DNA from: Dickeya zeae NCPPB 2538
GTDB taxonomy: Bacteria > Pseudomonadota > Gammaproteobacteria > Enterobacterales > Enterobacteriaceae
DNA: 64,000 nt
Assembly: GCF_000406165.1 (NCBI RefSeq)
Contig: NZ_CM001977.1
Span: 3,237,064 to 3,301,063 of the forward strand
Direction of reading: 5' to 3'
A program made the position numbers and the translations under genes. This document shows positions 49,257 through 60,635 of the stretch, piece after piece (the stretch's first letter is position 1; the number at the start of each line of letters is the position of its first letter). The notes under the pieces were generated by a model, which saw nothing but the letters and a program-made list of their open reading frames with translations, did no database searches and was not told where the DNA came from.

Positions 49257-52200
49257 TCACCCCAACTGGCGGCGAGCATTACGGAACATACGCATCCACG
49301 GGCTATCTTCACCCCACTCTTCCGGGTGCCATGAGTTACTCACGGTGCGGAACACGCGTTCCGGATGCGGCATCATTACCGTGGCACGGCCACTCACGCT
49401 GGTCACCGCCGTGATACCATTCGGCGAGCCATTCGGGTTAGCCGGGTAATCTTCCGTTGCCTGGCCATAATTATTCACGTAGCGCAGTGCCACCAACTGA
49501 TGCTGTTCCAGTGCAGACAGCTGGCTGTCGTCACGGACTTCTACACGACCTTCGCCATGCGACACAGCGATCGGCATACGGGAACCCGCCATATCCTGCA
49601 GGAACAGTGATGGGCTGCTGGTCACTTCTACCAGGCTGAAACGTGCTTCAAACCGGTCAGATTTATTACGAACAAAACGCGGCCAGTGCTCCGCCCCTGG
49701 GATCAACTCACGCAGGTTGGACATCATCTGACAACCGTTACAGACCCCCAGCGCCAGCGTTTGCGGACGCAGGAAGAATGCGGCGAATTCATCACGCACC
49801 CGATCGTTGAATAGAATGGACTTCGCCCAGCCCTCACCTGCCCCCAGCACATCACCGTAAGAGAAGCCACCACACGCAACAAGCGCCTGGAAGTCTTGCA
49901 GATTACGGCGACCAGCCAGCAGATCGCTCATATGAATATCAATGGCATCAAACCCGGCACGATGGAACGCCGCCGCCATTTCTACATGCGAGTTGACACC
50001 TTGCTCACGCAAGACGGCCACCTTGGGACGCGCCTGACGGCTGATAAATGGTGCGGCAATGTCTTCGCGCAGGTCAAAAGTCAGTGCGACACTCAACCCC
50101 GGATCGTTGTCATCAGATTTCGCGTGGTGCTCCTGATCTGCGCACTGTGGGTTATCACGCAGACGCTGCATTTGCCAGGTCGTCTCCGCCCACCAGTTGC
50201 GCAGTGTAGTGCGGCTTTCGTGGTACACCACCTCATTGCCACTGTGGATGATGAAGTGGTTGCCCGCTTGTGCCTGTCCCAGATAGTGCACGCACTCTGC
50301 CAGACCGTGTTCAGCCAACACCTGTTCGACTTCGGCACGGCGAGAAGCTTCTATCTGGATAACAGCCCCCAGCTCTTCGTTGAACAGCACTGCCAACGCA
50401 TCTTCACCCATAGAACTGATGTCGGCTTTAACACCACAATGGCCGGCAAACGCCATTTCAGCCAACGTGACCAGCAAACCGCCGTCTGAGCGGTCGTGGT
50501 ATGCCAGCAGTGCCTTGTTCGCCACCAATGTCTGCATTGCATTGAAGAAACCAGCCAGCTGTGCCGGATTACGCACATCCGCCGTTTTACGACCCAGTTG
50601 ACGATAAACCTGAGCCAGTGCTGTCGCGCCCAATGCGTGATGTCCAGCACCCAGATCGATCATCAGCAGTACGTTGTCTTTGTCAGTACGCAACTGCGGT
50701 GTAACGGTATGGCGTACATCTTCTACGCGGGCAAACGCAGAAATCACCAGCGATAACGGTGCAGTTACCGATTTATCTTCGCCATTTTCCTGCCAGCGGG
50801 TTTTCATCGACATGGAGTCTTTACCCACCGGAATCGTCAGCCCCAGCGCCGGACAGAGTTCTTCACCAACAGCCTTCACCGCCTCGTACAAACCTGCGTC
50901 TTCGCCTGGATGCCCGGCTGCCGCCATCCAGTTGGCAGACAATTTCACACGCTTCAGGTCGCCAATATGTGTCGCGGCGATGTTAGTCAGTGCTTCCCCT
51001 ACCGCCAGACGTGCCGATGCGGCAAAGTTACGCAACGCCACCGGTGCACGTTCGCCGATTGACATCGCTTCACCGTAATAGCTATCCAGGCTGGCGGTTG
51101 TCACCGCACAGTCCGCTACCGGTATCTGCCACGGCCCAACCATCTGGTCACGTGCCACCATCCCGGTCACCGTACGATCACCGATAGTAATGAGGAAGGT
51201 TTTCTCAGCCACCGCAGGCAAGTGCAGCACGCGTTCAACCGCTTCCGCCAGATAAATGCCTTCGCGATTCAGTGGAGTACCTTCGACGTCTTTACGCTCG
51301 ACATCACGCAACATTTTCGGCGTTTTGCCCAGCAGTACGTCCAGCGGCATGTCGATCGGCTTATTGTTGAAGTGACGATCGCTGAGCGTCAGGTGTTGCT
51401 CTTGCGTCGCTTCACCAATGACAGCATAAGGCGCGCGTTCACGACGGCATATCTCATCGAACAGCGCCAGTTGTTCCGGTGCTACTGCCAGCACGTAACG
51501 TTCCTGTGATTCGTTGCACCAGACTTCCAGCGGGCTCATCCCAGGTTCATCATTCAGAATATCGCGCAGTTCGAAACGACCACCGCGACCACCGTCGCTG
51601 ACCAGTTCCGGCATGGCGTTGGACAGGCCACCAGCACCGACGTCATGGATAAACAGGATCGGGTTCTGCTCGCCAAGCTGCCAGCAGCGATCGATAACCT
51701 CCTGACAACGGCGCTCCATTTCCGGGTTATCACGTTGCACCGAGGCAAAATCCAGATCCGCGTCAGACTGGCCTGATGCCATAGACGATGCAGCACCGCC
51801 TCCCAGACCGATATTCATTGCAGGCCCGCCCAGCACAATCAACTTGGCGCCAATGCTAATTTCGCCTTTCTTGACATGTTCCGCACGGATGTTGCCGATC
51901 CCACCGGCCAGCATGATAGGTTTGTGATAACCGCGTACTTCAACGCCGTTATGGCTGTCTACCGCTTCTTCATAGGTACGGAAATAACCGGTCAATGCCG
52001 GACGGCCAAATTCATTATTAAAGGCCGCGCCACCCAGTGGGCCATCGGTCATGATATCCAGCGCGCTGACGATACGGTCCGGCTTACCGAAATCTTGCTC
52101 CCACGGCTGAACAAAACCGGGGATACGCAGGTTAGATACCGAGAACCCAACCAGACCGGCTTTCGGTTTCGCGCCTCGCCCAGTAGCGCCTTCATCACGG

Positions 52201-53144
52201 ATTTCACCGCCGGAGCCAGTCGCAGCACCCGGCCACGGTGAAATCGCCGTCGGATGGTTATGGGTTTCCACTTTCATCAGGATATGTGCGTCTTCCTGAT
52301 GGTAGGCATAAGCGCCTTGTGGGTCAGGGAAGAAACGGCCTACAGCCGATCCTTCCATCACTGCCGCATTGTCCTTATAGGCAGACAACACATAGTCCGG
52401 TGTATGCTCAAAGGTGTTTTTGATCATCTTGAACAGCGACTTTGGCTGTGTTTCACCGTTGATGACCCAATCGGCATTGAAGATTTTATGGCGGCAGTGC
52501 TCAGAATTCGCCTGAGCAAACATATAGAGTTCGATATCGGTTGGATTGCGCCCCAGTTTAGTAAAGGCTTCCAGCAGATAATCCATTTCGTCATCAGCCA
52601 GCGCCAGCCCCAAACGCAGGTTGGCCTCTTCCAGCGCCGGACGGCCCTGCAGCAGAATTTCGACTCGCTTAAGCGCGGTTGGCTGGTGCTGAGAGAACAG
52701 CAGGTTAGCCTGTTGCAGGTCGTCAAAAACGCTTTCCATCATGCGGTCATGGAGCAGTGAAGACAGTTCTTTCCACTGGGCATCACTTAATGTCGGTGCA
52801 TGAATGTAAAACGCCAGGCCACGTTCCAGACGACGAATTTTCTGCAGGCCGCAATTGTGCGCAATGTCGGTAGCCTTGGAAGACCAGGGAGAAATGGTGC
52901 CCGGACGCGGGGTCACCAGAATCAGCCGACCGGTAGGCTCATGCTCAGCGAGAGAAGGCCCGTATTTCAGCAGGCGGCTCAGTCGTGACTGTTCTTCATG
53001 GTTTAGCGGAGCGTTCACATCGGCGAAGTGGACGTATTCGGCATAAATGTCGCTAACGGGCAGTTGGTATTCCTTGCACCGGGCCAACAGTTTATTGATA
53101 CGGAAAGCCGATAAGGCCGGTGAACCACGCAGTATTTCCATCAT
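49257..53144 (-). CDS. purL: Phosphoribosylformylglycinamidine synthase
   Basis: The 1295-residue large-type PurL converts FGAR to FGAM in purine synthesis. It contains the N-terminal domain ([19 protein letters not shown]), two AIRS-like ATP domains (with [22 protein letters not shown]) and a C-terminal class I glutaminase with the cysteine in [13 protein letters not shown] and the downstream His in [10 protein letters not shown]. The length equals that of E. coli PurL. A PurR-like box lies upstream. Confidence 0.98.
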   Translation of the reverse strand: MMEILRGSPALSAFRINKLLARCKEYQLPVSDIYAEYVHFADVNAPLNHEEQSRLSRLLKYGPSLAEHEPTGRLILVTPRPGTISPWSSKATDIAHNCGLQKIRRLERGLAFYIHAPTLSDAQWKELSSLLHDRMMESVFDDLQQANLLFSQHQPTALKRVEILLQGRPALEEANLRLGLALADDEMDYLLEAFTKLGRNPTDIELYMFAQANSEHCRHKIFNADWVINGETQPKSLFKMIKNTFEHTPDYVLSAYKDNAAVMEGSAVGRFFPDPQGAYAYHQEDAHILMKVETHNHPTAISPWPGAATGSGGEIRDEGATGRGAKPKAGLVGFSVSNLRIPGFVQPWEQDFGKPDRIVSALDIMTDGPLGGAAFNNEFGRPALTGYFRTYEEAVDSHNGVEVRGYHKPIMLAGGIGNIRAEHVKKGEISIGAKLIVLGGPAMNIGLGGGAASSMASGQSDADLDFASVQRDNPEMERRCQEVIDRCWQLGEQNPILFIHDVGAGGLSNAMPELVSDGGRGGRFELRDILNDEPGMSPLEVWCNESQERYVLAVAPEQLALFDEICRRERAPYAVIGEATQEQHLTLSDRHFNNKPIDMPLDVLLGKTPKMLRDVERKDVEGTPLNREGIYLAEAVERVLHLPAVAEKTFLITIGDRTVTGMVARDQMVGPWQIPVADCAVTTASLDSYYGEAMSIGERAPVALRNFAASARLAVGEALTNIAATHIGDLKRVKLSANWMAAAGHPGEDAGLYEAVKAVGEELCPALGLTIPVGKDSMSMKTRWQENGEDKSVTAPLSLVISAFARVEDVRHTVTPQLRTDKDNVLLMIDLGAGHHALGATALAQVYRQLGRKTADVRNPAQLAGFFNAMQTLVANKALLAYHDRSDGGLLVTLAEMAFAGHCGVKADISSMGEDALAVLFNEELGAVIQIEASRRAEVEQVLAEHGLAECVHYLGQAQAGNHFIIHSGNEVVYHESRTTLRNWWAETTWQMQRLRDNPQCADQEHHAKSDDNDPGLSVALTFDLREDIAAPFISRQARPKVAVLREQGVNSHVEMAAAFHRAGFDAIDIHMSDLLAGRRNLQDFQALVACGGFSYGDVLGAGEGWAKSILFNDRVRDEFAAFFLRPQTLALGVCNGCQMMSNLRELIPGAEHWPRFVRNKSDRFEARFSLVEVTSSPSLFLQDMAGSRMPIAVSHGEGRVEVRDDSQLSALEQHQLVALRYVNNYGQATEDYPANPNGSPNGITAVTSVSGRATVMMPHPERVFRTVSNSWHPEEWGEDSPWMRMFRNARRQLG

Positions 53145-53236
53145 CTAAATTTCTCTCGTCTTCGAGGCACCGGAGACAGTGCGTCAGGGCGCTACAGGGG
53201 GGAAACGCGGGCTATTATAGAGAATAGTGACGCGTG

Positions 53237-53252
53237 ACGAAACCGTTTGCGT
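53237..53252 (-). promoter_or_regulatory. PurR-like operator upstream of purL
   Basis: acgaaaccgtttgcgt matches 10 of 11 fixed positions of ANGCAANCGNTTNCNT, 93 bases before purL. Purine repression of purL by PurR is known in E. coli. Confidence 0.65.
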
Positions 53253-53419
53253 AGCGATTGTTAAACATTGCAGAGGTTCTGTGGTCAAACAATAGACAAA
53301 CGAATAACAGTTGCACACTGGCGGTTTGTTAAGCAAAATGCCCCCCGACTCTGGGACAGACGTAATAAGAAACTGCCGTTACAGACAGACAGGCCAACTG
53401 GCCGCCGAGAGACAACTCA

Positions 53420-54877
53420 TTGAAGCGTTTAACGATAAATTATGTTTTCATCGGGGTAATCGCTTTGCTGTTGACGCTGGCACTGTGGCCAAATATTCCC
53501 TGGCGCAGTCATCAGGACGTCCAGTTAAGGCAAATCCTTTCACGTGGTGAGCTACGCATCAGCACCGTGACCTCTCCGTTGACCTATACCCTCAGCAACG
53601 GTTCCCCCACCGGGCTGGATTATGAACTGGCCAAGCGATTCGCCGACTACCTCGGCGTGCGGCTGGTGGTTTCCGTACGTCAAAATGTTGACGATTTATT
53701 CAGCGATCTGGATAACGACAATGCTGACCTGTTGGCAGCAGGCCTCATCTATAACCAGGAACGTCTGAACCGCTTCCAGGCAGGCCCTTCCTATTATTCG
53801 GTGTCACAACAACTGGTCTACCGTATGGGGAGCGCGCGTCCTACCTCACTGGATAAAATGCAGGGTAAACTGACCGTACTGTCTGGCTCGGCACATGCCG
53901 CTACCTTGCGCGATCTCAAAGCCGAAAAATATCCGCAGTTGAGTTGGGAAGTCGCCACCGATGTCTCTGAGCTGGATCTCCTAAAACAAGTTGCGGATGG
54001 AAAGCTGGATTACACCATCGCTGATTCAATCAACATTGGTCTGATGCAACGAATCCACCCACAGCTGGCGGTGTCATTCGATCTCAGCGACGAAGAGCCA
54101 GTGACCTGGTATATGCGGCAAAACCGCGATGACAGCCTCTCTGCGGCGCTGCTCGACTTCTTTAGTCAGGTGATGGAAGACGGCACCCTTGCCCGTCTGG
54201 AAGAGAAGTATCTGGGGCACGTCGGCGAATTCGACTATGTGGATACCACTACGTTCCTCAGCGCTATCGACAACACATTGCCGGGTTTACGTCCGCTGTT
54301 CGAGAAATACGCCCGGGAAATAGACTGGAAACTGCTGGCGGCGATTTCTTATCAGGAATCGCACTGGAACCCGCTGGCAACCTCGCCAACCGGGGTACGC
54401 GGTTTGATGATGCTGACACGTAATACCGCTGAAAGTCTGGATGTGGTCAACCGGCTCAATCCGGAGGAAAGCATTCGCGGCGGCGCCAGGTATTTAAGCC
54501 AAATGATGCAGCAGGTACCTGCCACCATCCCACTGGACGAGCGTATCTGGTTTGCGCTGGCGGCCTATAATATGGGGTACGCGCATATGATGGATGCCCG
54601 TAAGCTGACAGAAAAACAGCAGGGAAATCCAGACAGTTGGGCAGACGTCAAAATACGCCTGCCGATGTTGAGTCAGAAACGCTACTACTCCCAGACAGTC
54701 AACGGTTATGCGCGTGGTCAGGAGGCTTACGACTATGTGGAAAATATCCGACGCTACATGGTCAGTCTGGTGGGGTATCTTTCAGAGAAAGAAAGCCGTG
54801 CGTTACAACAGCAACTGGCTGGCAGCGCCTACCCCGCCGTACCACCAGAGCAATTGACCGCCACACGCTCCCGCTAA
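53420..54877 (+). CDS. mltF: Membrane-bound lytic murein transglycosylase F
   Basis: The 485-residue protein has an N-terminal signal ([18 protein letters not shown]), a periplasmic solute-binding-type domain (about 38-265, [30 protein letters not shown]) and a C-terminal lysozyme-like domain with the catalytic Glu in [19 protein letters not shown]. It cleaves peptidoglycan to 1,6-anhydro products at the outer membrane. It is divergent from purL, as in E. coli. Its C-terminus is shorter than the E. coli form (518), ending soon after the catalytic domain. Confidence 0.95.
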   Translation: MKRLTINYVFIGVIALLLTLALWPNIPWRSHQDVQLRQILSRGELRISTVTSPLTYTLSNGSPTGLDYELAKRFADYLGVRLVVSVRQNVDDLFSDLDNDNADLLAAGLIYNQERLNRFQAGPSYYSVSQQLVYRMGSARPTSLDKMQGKLTVLSGSAHAATLRDLKAEKYPQLSWEVATDVSELDLLKQVADGKLDYTIADSINIGLMQRIHPQLAVSFDLSDEEPVTWYMRQNRDDSLSAALLDFFSQVMEDGTLARLEEKYLGHVGEFDYVDTTTFLSAIDNTLPGLRPLFEKYAREIDWKLLAAISYQESHWNPLATSPTGVRGLMMLTRNTAESLDVVNRLNPEESIRGGARYLSQMMQQVPATIPLDERIWFALAAYNMGYAHMMDARKLTEKQQGNPDSWADVKIRLPMLSQKRYYSQTVNGYARGQEAYDYVENIRRYMVSLVGYLSEKESRALQQQLAGSAYPAVPPEQLTATRSR

Positions 54878-54950
54878 GCGGTTCCTGCAACCCTATTCAC
54901 TAGGGTTCGGGTCGCTACGATTCGGACCTTGTTATTCTGCGCGGCCCCAT

Positions 54951-56401
<1,451 letters not shown>

Positions 56402-56476
56402 TATCAGCCACCTTGATTACCCATTTGTTCCGTGCCGTCGGCAGGTGCTCATCACTCTGCCGTTTGTCGGAGCAAT

Positions 56477-56513
56477 AAAAAACGGCTTGCAAGGTAACTG
56501 GCAAGCCGTTTTG
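56477..56513 (-). terminator. Terminator after the hypothetical gene at 56530
   Basis: aacggcttgc (56481-56490) and gcaagccgtt (56501-56510) pair perfectly around a 10-base loop; on the minus strand a T-run follows (complement of 56475-56480). Confidence 0.85.
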
Positions 56514-56529
56514 TCGGTACTTATCAGCA

Positions 56530-56871
56530 TCAGAAGATTTTATCTTCATCCTCACGGATCAGTGACTCCAGATTACCCAGTTCTTCACGCGCCCGTGCGC
56601 GGTTGACGAGTTTAAGCTGCGCCGCCGCTGGAAAATCCGTGATACTAATCTGTCCTTTGGTGATCAGCACCTGAATCAAGTCTTCAAGCACACGTACCAT
56701 TTCCAGATCGCTGCTGCGCAAACGCTCGATCTTAGCCAGAATGGCCCGCTGATTATGCAGCCATGCCGCTGCCTCGACTGAATTATCCGGCAGTTCACCA
56801 TTCATTTCTGGAAACGGCGATCTTTCTACCCTGATAAGATGCCCGTTGCTGTCACGCAAAATGTAAAACAT
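56530..56871 (-). CDS. Conserved small protein of unknown function
   Basis: The 113-residue frame (MFYILRDSNGHLIRVERSPF) encodes a soluble, largely helical, charged protein with no signal or membrane segment. The middle (ILAKIERLRSSDLEMVRVLEDLIQVLI) and the C-terminus (RAREELGNLESLIREDEDKIF) look amphipathic, and coiled-coil pairing is possible. I do not assign a function. A good terminator follows, which supports it as a real single-gene unit. Confidence 0.75.
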   Translation of the reverse strand: MFYILRDSNGHLIRVERSPFPEMNGELPDNSVEAAAWLHNQRAILAKIERLRSSDLEMVRVLEDLIQVLITKGQISITDFPAAAQLKLVNRARAREELGNLESLIREDEDKIF

Positions 56872-57627
56872 ACCAAGCCCTTTTTTATTAGCAATAGAAG
56901 AGAATCCAACGACAGGAGGAACCTCCGCTCTTGATTAGGATTTCATTTTATTACCACGCTGCAAGCCGATAGACATAACGGCCTCAAACACACGCCCACG
57001 GTGCACAGGGCTGCGCACTGGCGCAACCTTGCTAAGTCCGTATTACTGCTGTGTCTGCCAGAGGATACCGATACGAGAATCCATCGTCTTCACCCGAGCA
57101 AGGCAGCCGCATTAATGAATAACACACTGCCGCTGGATGGAGTTTGTCACGCCGTACGGGCAATAGACCCTGCGACGAAGCCTGACGGTGTGACGATAGA
57201 AAATCGTAGTCACACCGTCAGGCCACCTATCAGAATGGCATTTTCGCCAGCCCCCGGCAAGCTATCCAGAATATTATCCGCCGCTATTCACGTATCGAGT
57301 AGAGTCGATAGCCCGCTAAAATGTGATCAATACAAGAATTAATGCACGTATTATATCGCATCAAAATGTCAGTTATATTGACCAATACCAGAGAGTTCGT
57401 ACTTGAGCAGATCAACTGACTGGCAGCGTTCTCCCATCACCAGACTGTCTGATACCACTGAAATGAAAGGTTGCGTCCGGTAAGGTTCGCCATGAATAAT
57501 GCTTGCCAGTCAACACCAGAAAAAACAACAAAATCAGGCCATATTGCTCACTTTTGTTTATTGTCATTTTTTATCGGCGATCGCCTTGCCTGCAAGCAAT
57601 CACGATAGCTAAGGAATGTGCAGCGAC
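56872..57627. other. Geneless gap before the type I secretion genes
   Basis: This 756-base stretch holds no frame with convincing codon use or homology. A 113-codon frame at 57001-57342 is interrupted by the hairpin at 57180-57223 and does not resemble a protein family I know. The expected secretion substrate is not here. Confidence 0.6.
57180..57223. repeat. Perfect 15-bp hairpin
   Basis: gcctgacggtgtgac (57180-57194) and gtcacaccgtcaggc (57209-57223) are exact complements; a small inner repeat (acgat / atcgt) extends the pairing. There is no T-run on either side. Confidence 0.85.
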
Positions 57628-59814
57628 ATGAATACACACCATGAGCAGCCACCAGGCGGCGGAGAATGTCCGCATTCTCTACAACATCAGGATCCTCGCA
57701 CCCGTCATGACGATCCCTTACTGGATTGTCTGTTGGCCCTGTGCCAATTGCAGGGGAAGCCGACCAGTCGGGCCACACTGACGGCAGGATTACCGCTGGA
57801 AGATCTGCGTTTATCTGCCAGTTTGCTGCCGCGTGCCGCCGCGCGCGCCGGTTTGCGCGCCCGTATACTCAAACGCTCTTTAACCGCGATACCCAGCATG
57901 TCGCTGCCAGCGATGTTGCTACTGCGTGAAGGGCGGGCAGCCATCCTGCTGGGCTGGACTGAAGACGGCAATGCCCGTCTGATGACCGGCGAAACCGAAG
58001 GTGGCGAAATCATGGTTGACCACAATACGCTGCAGCAGAACTATCTGGGATTGGTCATGTTCGCGCAGCCAGCTCATCGTTTTGATGCCCCGCCGATGAC
58101 ACGACTGTCACGCAGCCAAGCCTGGCTGCGTGACACACTGAAACTGTCTCGCCCTCTTTATCTCGATGCAATAGCCGCCAGCCTGCTCATCAATATCATC
58201 GCGCTATTCATTCCGCTGTTTGTTATGCAGGTCTACGATCGGGTGATCCCCAATCAAACAACAGCCACCTTATGGGTACTGGCCTCCGGCCTCGGTATTG
58301 CACTGGTATTCGACCTTATTCTGCGCATATTGCGCAGCGTCTGTCTGGATATTGCAGGTAAAAAAACTGATTTGATTCTTTCTGCCACGCTATTCGAACG
58401 GCTGATCGGCATGATGCGCTCCGCTTTCCCGGCACGAGTCGGCGCCATAGCACATCGGGTGCGGGAATTTCATGCCTTGCGCGATACCTTATCGTCGCAG
58501 TCACTCGGTAGCCTGATAGACTTTCCCTTCGCACTACTGATGATTATCTTACTCGGTGTCTTAGGTGGTCAGTTGCTTTGGGTACCGTTACTGACAATAC
58601 CGCTGGTATTGTTGATTAACTGGCTGTTTCAAAAACCCATACTGGCAGCACAAGCCCTTTCCCGCCAACTAACGGATGAACGCCAGGCGCTGTTGACGGA
58701 AACATTGAGTGGGCTGGACGCCATTAAAATCAATAACGCAGAAGGCGAACGCCAGCGCCAGTGGGAACACATCAGCGGTGAGATTAGTCGACTGACCTTA
58801 AGGGTGAAAACGTTGTCAGCCTGCGCTTTGCATCTGACACAAGCCTGCCAACATCTCGCCTGCGTCATCGTAATAGTCATCGGAGTCTACCTGCTGCAAA
58901 ACGCCCAATTGACGTTAGGTACGCTGTTTGCCTGTTACCTGCTCAATAGTCGTGTATTGCTGACCCTGGGGCCGTTATCCGAATGGATCACCCGCTACCA
59001 GCATGCCAGGCTAACGCTGGAAGAAACTCAGGAATTGATGATGTTGCCGCAAGAACGTGGCGAGCAACACTATCCGCTAAAACGAGAAAACATTCAGGGT
59101 AGTATCGAATTTCGCGATGTCACGTTCAGTTACCCCGAACAGAAAAACCGTGCTCTGATCGATATTAACCTGTCTATTCGCCCAGGTGAAAAAGTTGGCA
59201 TCATAGGCCGAACCGGCTCGGGTAAGAGCTCGCTGGAAAAGTTAATCGTCAACCTTTACCACCCCACCCACGGTAACCTGTTGATTGATGGGGTCGATAC
59301 GCGTCAGCTCGATGTTGCCGATCTGCGCCATCATATTGGTTACGTGCCGCAGGATATTCATCTTTTCAGTGGTACGTTGCGGGATAACCTGATTTGTGGG
59401 GCCCGCTACGTTGAGGATGATGCCATGCTGAAAGTCGCGGATATCGCTGGTGTCAATGATTTCGCCCGGTTACACCCAGACGGCTACAACCTACAGGTTG
59501 GCGAGCGTGGAATGAACCTGTCAGGTGGCCAAAAGCAGGCGGTAGCGATTGCCCGTGCCCTATTGCTTAATCCCCCTATCCTGCTTATGGATGAGCCCAC
59601 CAGTGCGATGGATAACAGCAGTGAAGACCACTTTAAACAAGCCCTGCAAACCATTATTACCAACAAAACACTGTTGCTGGTGACACACCGGGTATCCATG
59701 CTGACCTTGGTGGATAGACTGATTATCGTGGATAAAGGCCGTATTATCGCCGACGGTCCCAAAGCCATCGTGCTGGATGCATTAAAGAAGGGGCAGATCA
59801 ATGCGTCTCGCTAA
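57628..59814 (+). CDS. Type I secretion ATPase/permease, LapB type
   Basis: The 728-residue ABC exporter has an N-terminal C39-like domain (about 30-145) with the LapB-type opening DPLLDCLLALCQLQGKP but no peptidase triad, a six-helix membrane region (about 155-430) and an ATPase domain with Walker A GRTGSGKSS (near 527), signature NLSGGQKQ (near 630) and Walker B ILLMDEPTSAMD (near 651). Such proteins export large RTX or Bap-type adhesins. The ATG at 57628 is preferred over 57616, which directly abuts the aagga ribosome site. The start of the adaptor gene overlaps its end by 14 bases. Confidence 0.88.
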   Translation: MNTHHEQPPGGGECPHSLQHQDPRTRHDDPLLDCLLALCQLQGKPTSRATLTAGLPLEDLRLSASLLPRAAARAGLRARILKRSLTAIPSMSLPAMLLLREGRAAILLGWTEDGNARLMTGETEGGEIMVDHNTLQQNYLGLVMFAQPAHRFDAPPMTRLSRSQAWLRDTLKLSRPLYLDAIAASLLINIIALFIPLFVMQVYDRVIPNQTTATLWVLASGLGIALVFDLILRILRSVCLDIAGKKTDLILSATLFERLIGMMRSAFPARVGAIAHRVREFHALRDTLSSQSLGSLIDFPFALLMIILLGVLGGQLLWVPLLTIPLVLLINWLFQKPILAAQALSRQLTDERQALLTETLSGLDAIKINNAEGERQRQWEHISGEISRLTLRVKTLSACALHLTQACQHLACVIVIVIGVYLLQNAQLTLGTLFACYLLNSRVLLTLGPLSEWITRYQHARLTLEETQELMMLPQERGEQHYPLKRENIQGSIEFRDVTFSYPEQKNRALIDINLSIRPGEKVGIIGRTGSGKSSLEKLIVNLYHPTHGNLLIDGVDTRQLDVADLRHHIGYVPQDIHLFSGTLRDNLICGARYVEDDAMLKVADIAGVNDFARLHPDGYNLQVGERGMNLSGGQKQAVAIARALLLNPPILLMDEPTSAMDNSSEDHFKQALQTIITNKTLLLVTHRVSMLTLVDRLIIVDKGRIIADGPKAIVLDALKKGQINASR

Positions 59815-60625
59815 ATTCACTCGCTATTTATCCTGCCATCACCAACAGGACTCACACACGCTGCCCGCTGTCGGTGAGGCTCTGGTGGAAGATACGCCCC
59901 GCCTCATTCGGTTATCAATCTGGATTATGCTGGCCTTCATCATGTTTCTGATTGGCTGGGCTGGCATGGCACAAATGGACGAAGTCGTCAGTGCGACGGG
60001 CAAGACACTCAGTCAATCACCACAATACCGGGTACAGGCAACCGTTACGGGTGAATTGAATGAGCTATACATCCGTGAAGGGCAAATCGTTAACATCGGC
60101 GACCCACTGATGCGGCTGGATACACGCTCATCGCAGGAAAAAGCGCCGGCAAATACCTCGGATGAGCTGTCACTGGTCGTATCGCCAGTGCGGGGTATGG
60201 TCAAACATATTTTGGTTGATACGACTAATGGGCAAGTTTTACCGGGCCGCACGCTGGTGGAAATCACGCCGCTGGATGACAAGTTATTGATAGAAGCCCG
60301 AGTCCGGTTGAAGGATATGGCGTTCTTGCGTCCAGGCCAGGAAGCGGTAATCGCTTTCGCAGCCTATGATCACGCCACATTTGGCAGCCTGAAAGGCTAT
60401 ATCGAGCAGATTAGTCAGGATGCCGTGACAGACCCAGCCGGTAACAGCTTCTATCTGGTTCGGTTACGCACACAGAGCAACTACCTGGGGAGTATCGACA
60501 AGCCACAACTGATCCTTCCCGGCATGGTAGCGCATGTGGGTATTATTACTGGCAGGAAAACATTGCTCAGCTATCTGCTAAAGCCAATACGACAGGCTCG
60601 GATGGAAGCCTTGCGGGAGAGATAA
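59801..60625 (+). CDS. Short HlyD/LapC-type adaptor lacking the coiled-coil hairpin
   Basis: The 274-residue protein has a cytoplasmic N-terminus, a membrane helix at about 36-56, a first lipoyl half (78-107, NELYIREGQIVNIGDPLMRLD), a 17-residue linker (108-124), a second lipoyl half (125-158, SPVRGMVKHILVDTTNGQV) and a beta-barrel domain (160-255). In usual LapC/HlyD proteins of about 390-470 residues, the two lipoyl halves are separated by a long alpha-helical hairpin that reaches the TolC-type channel. Here the hairpin is missing without any frameshift. It overlaps the ATPase gene by 14 bases, so the two are made together. Confidence 0.88.
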   Translation: MRLAKFTRYLSCHHQQDSHTLPAVGEALVEDTPRLIRLSIWIMLAFIMFLIGWAGMAQMDEVVSATGKTLSQSPQYRVQATVTGELNELYIREGQIVNIGDPLMRLDTRSSQEKAPANTSDELSLVVSPVRGMVKHILVDTTNGQVLPGRTLVEITPLDDKLLIEARVRLKDMAFLRPGQEAVIAFAAYDHATFGSLKGYIEQISQDAVTDPAGNSFYLVRLRTQSNYLGSIDKPQLILPGMVAHVGIITGRKTLLSYLLKPIRQARMEALRER

Positions 60626-60635
60626 CGCCTCGGCG

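Noticed and set aside
57001..57342. 113-codon open frame before the secretion genes
   Set aside because: It crosses the perfect hairpin at 57180-57223, has no good ribosome site and resembles no protein I know.
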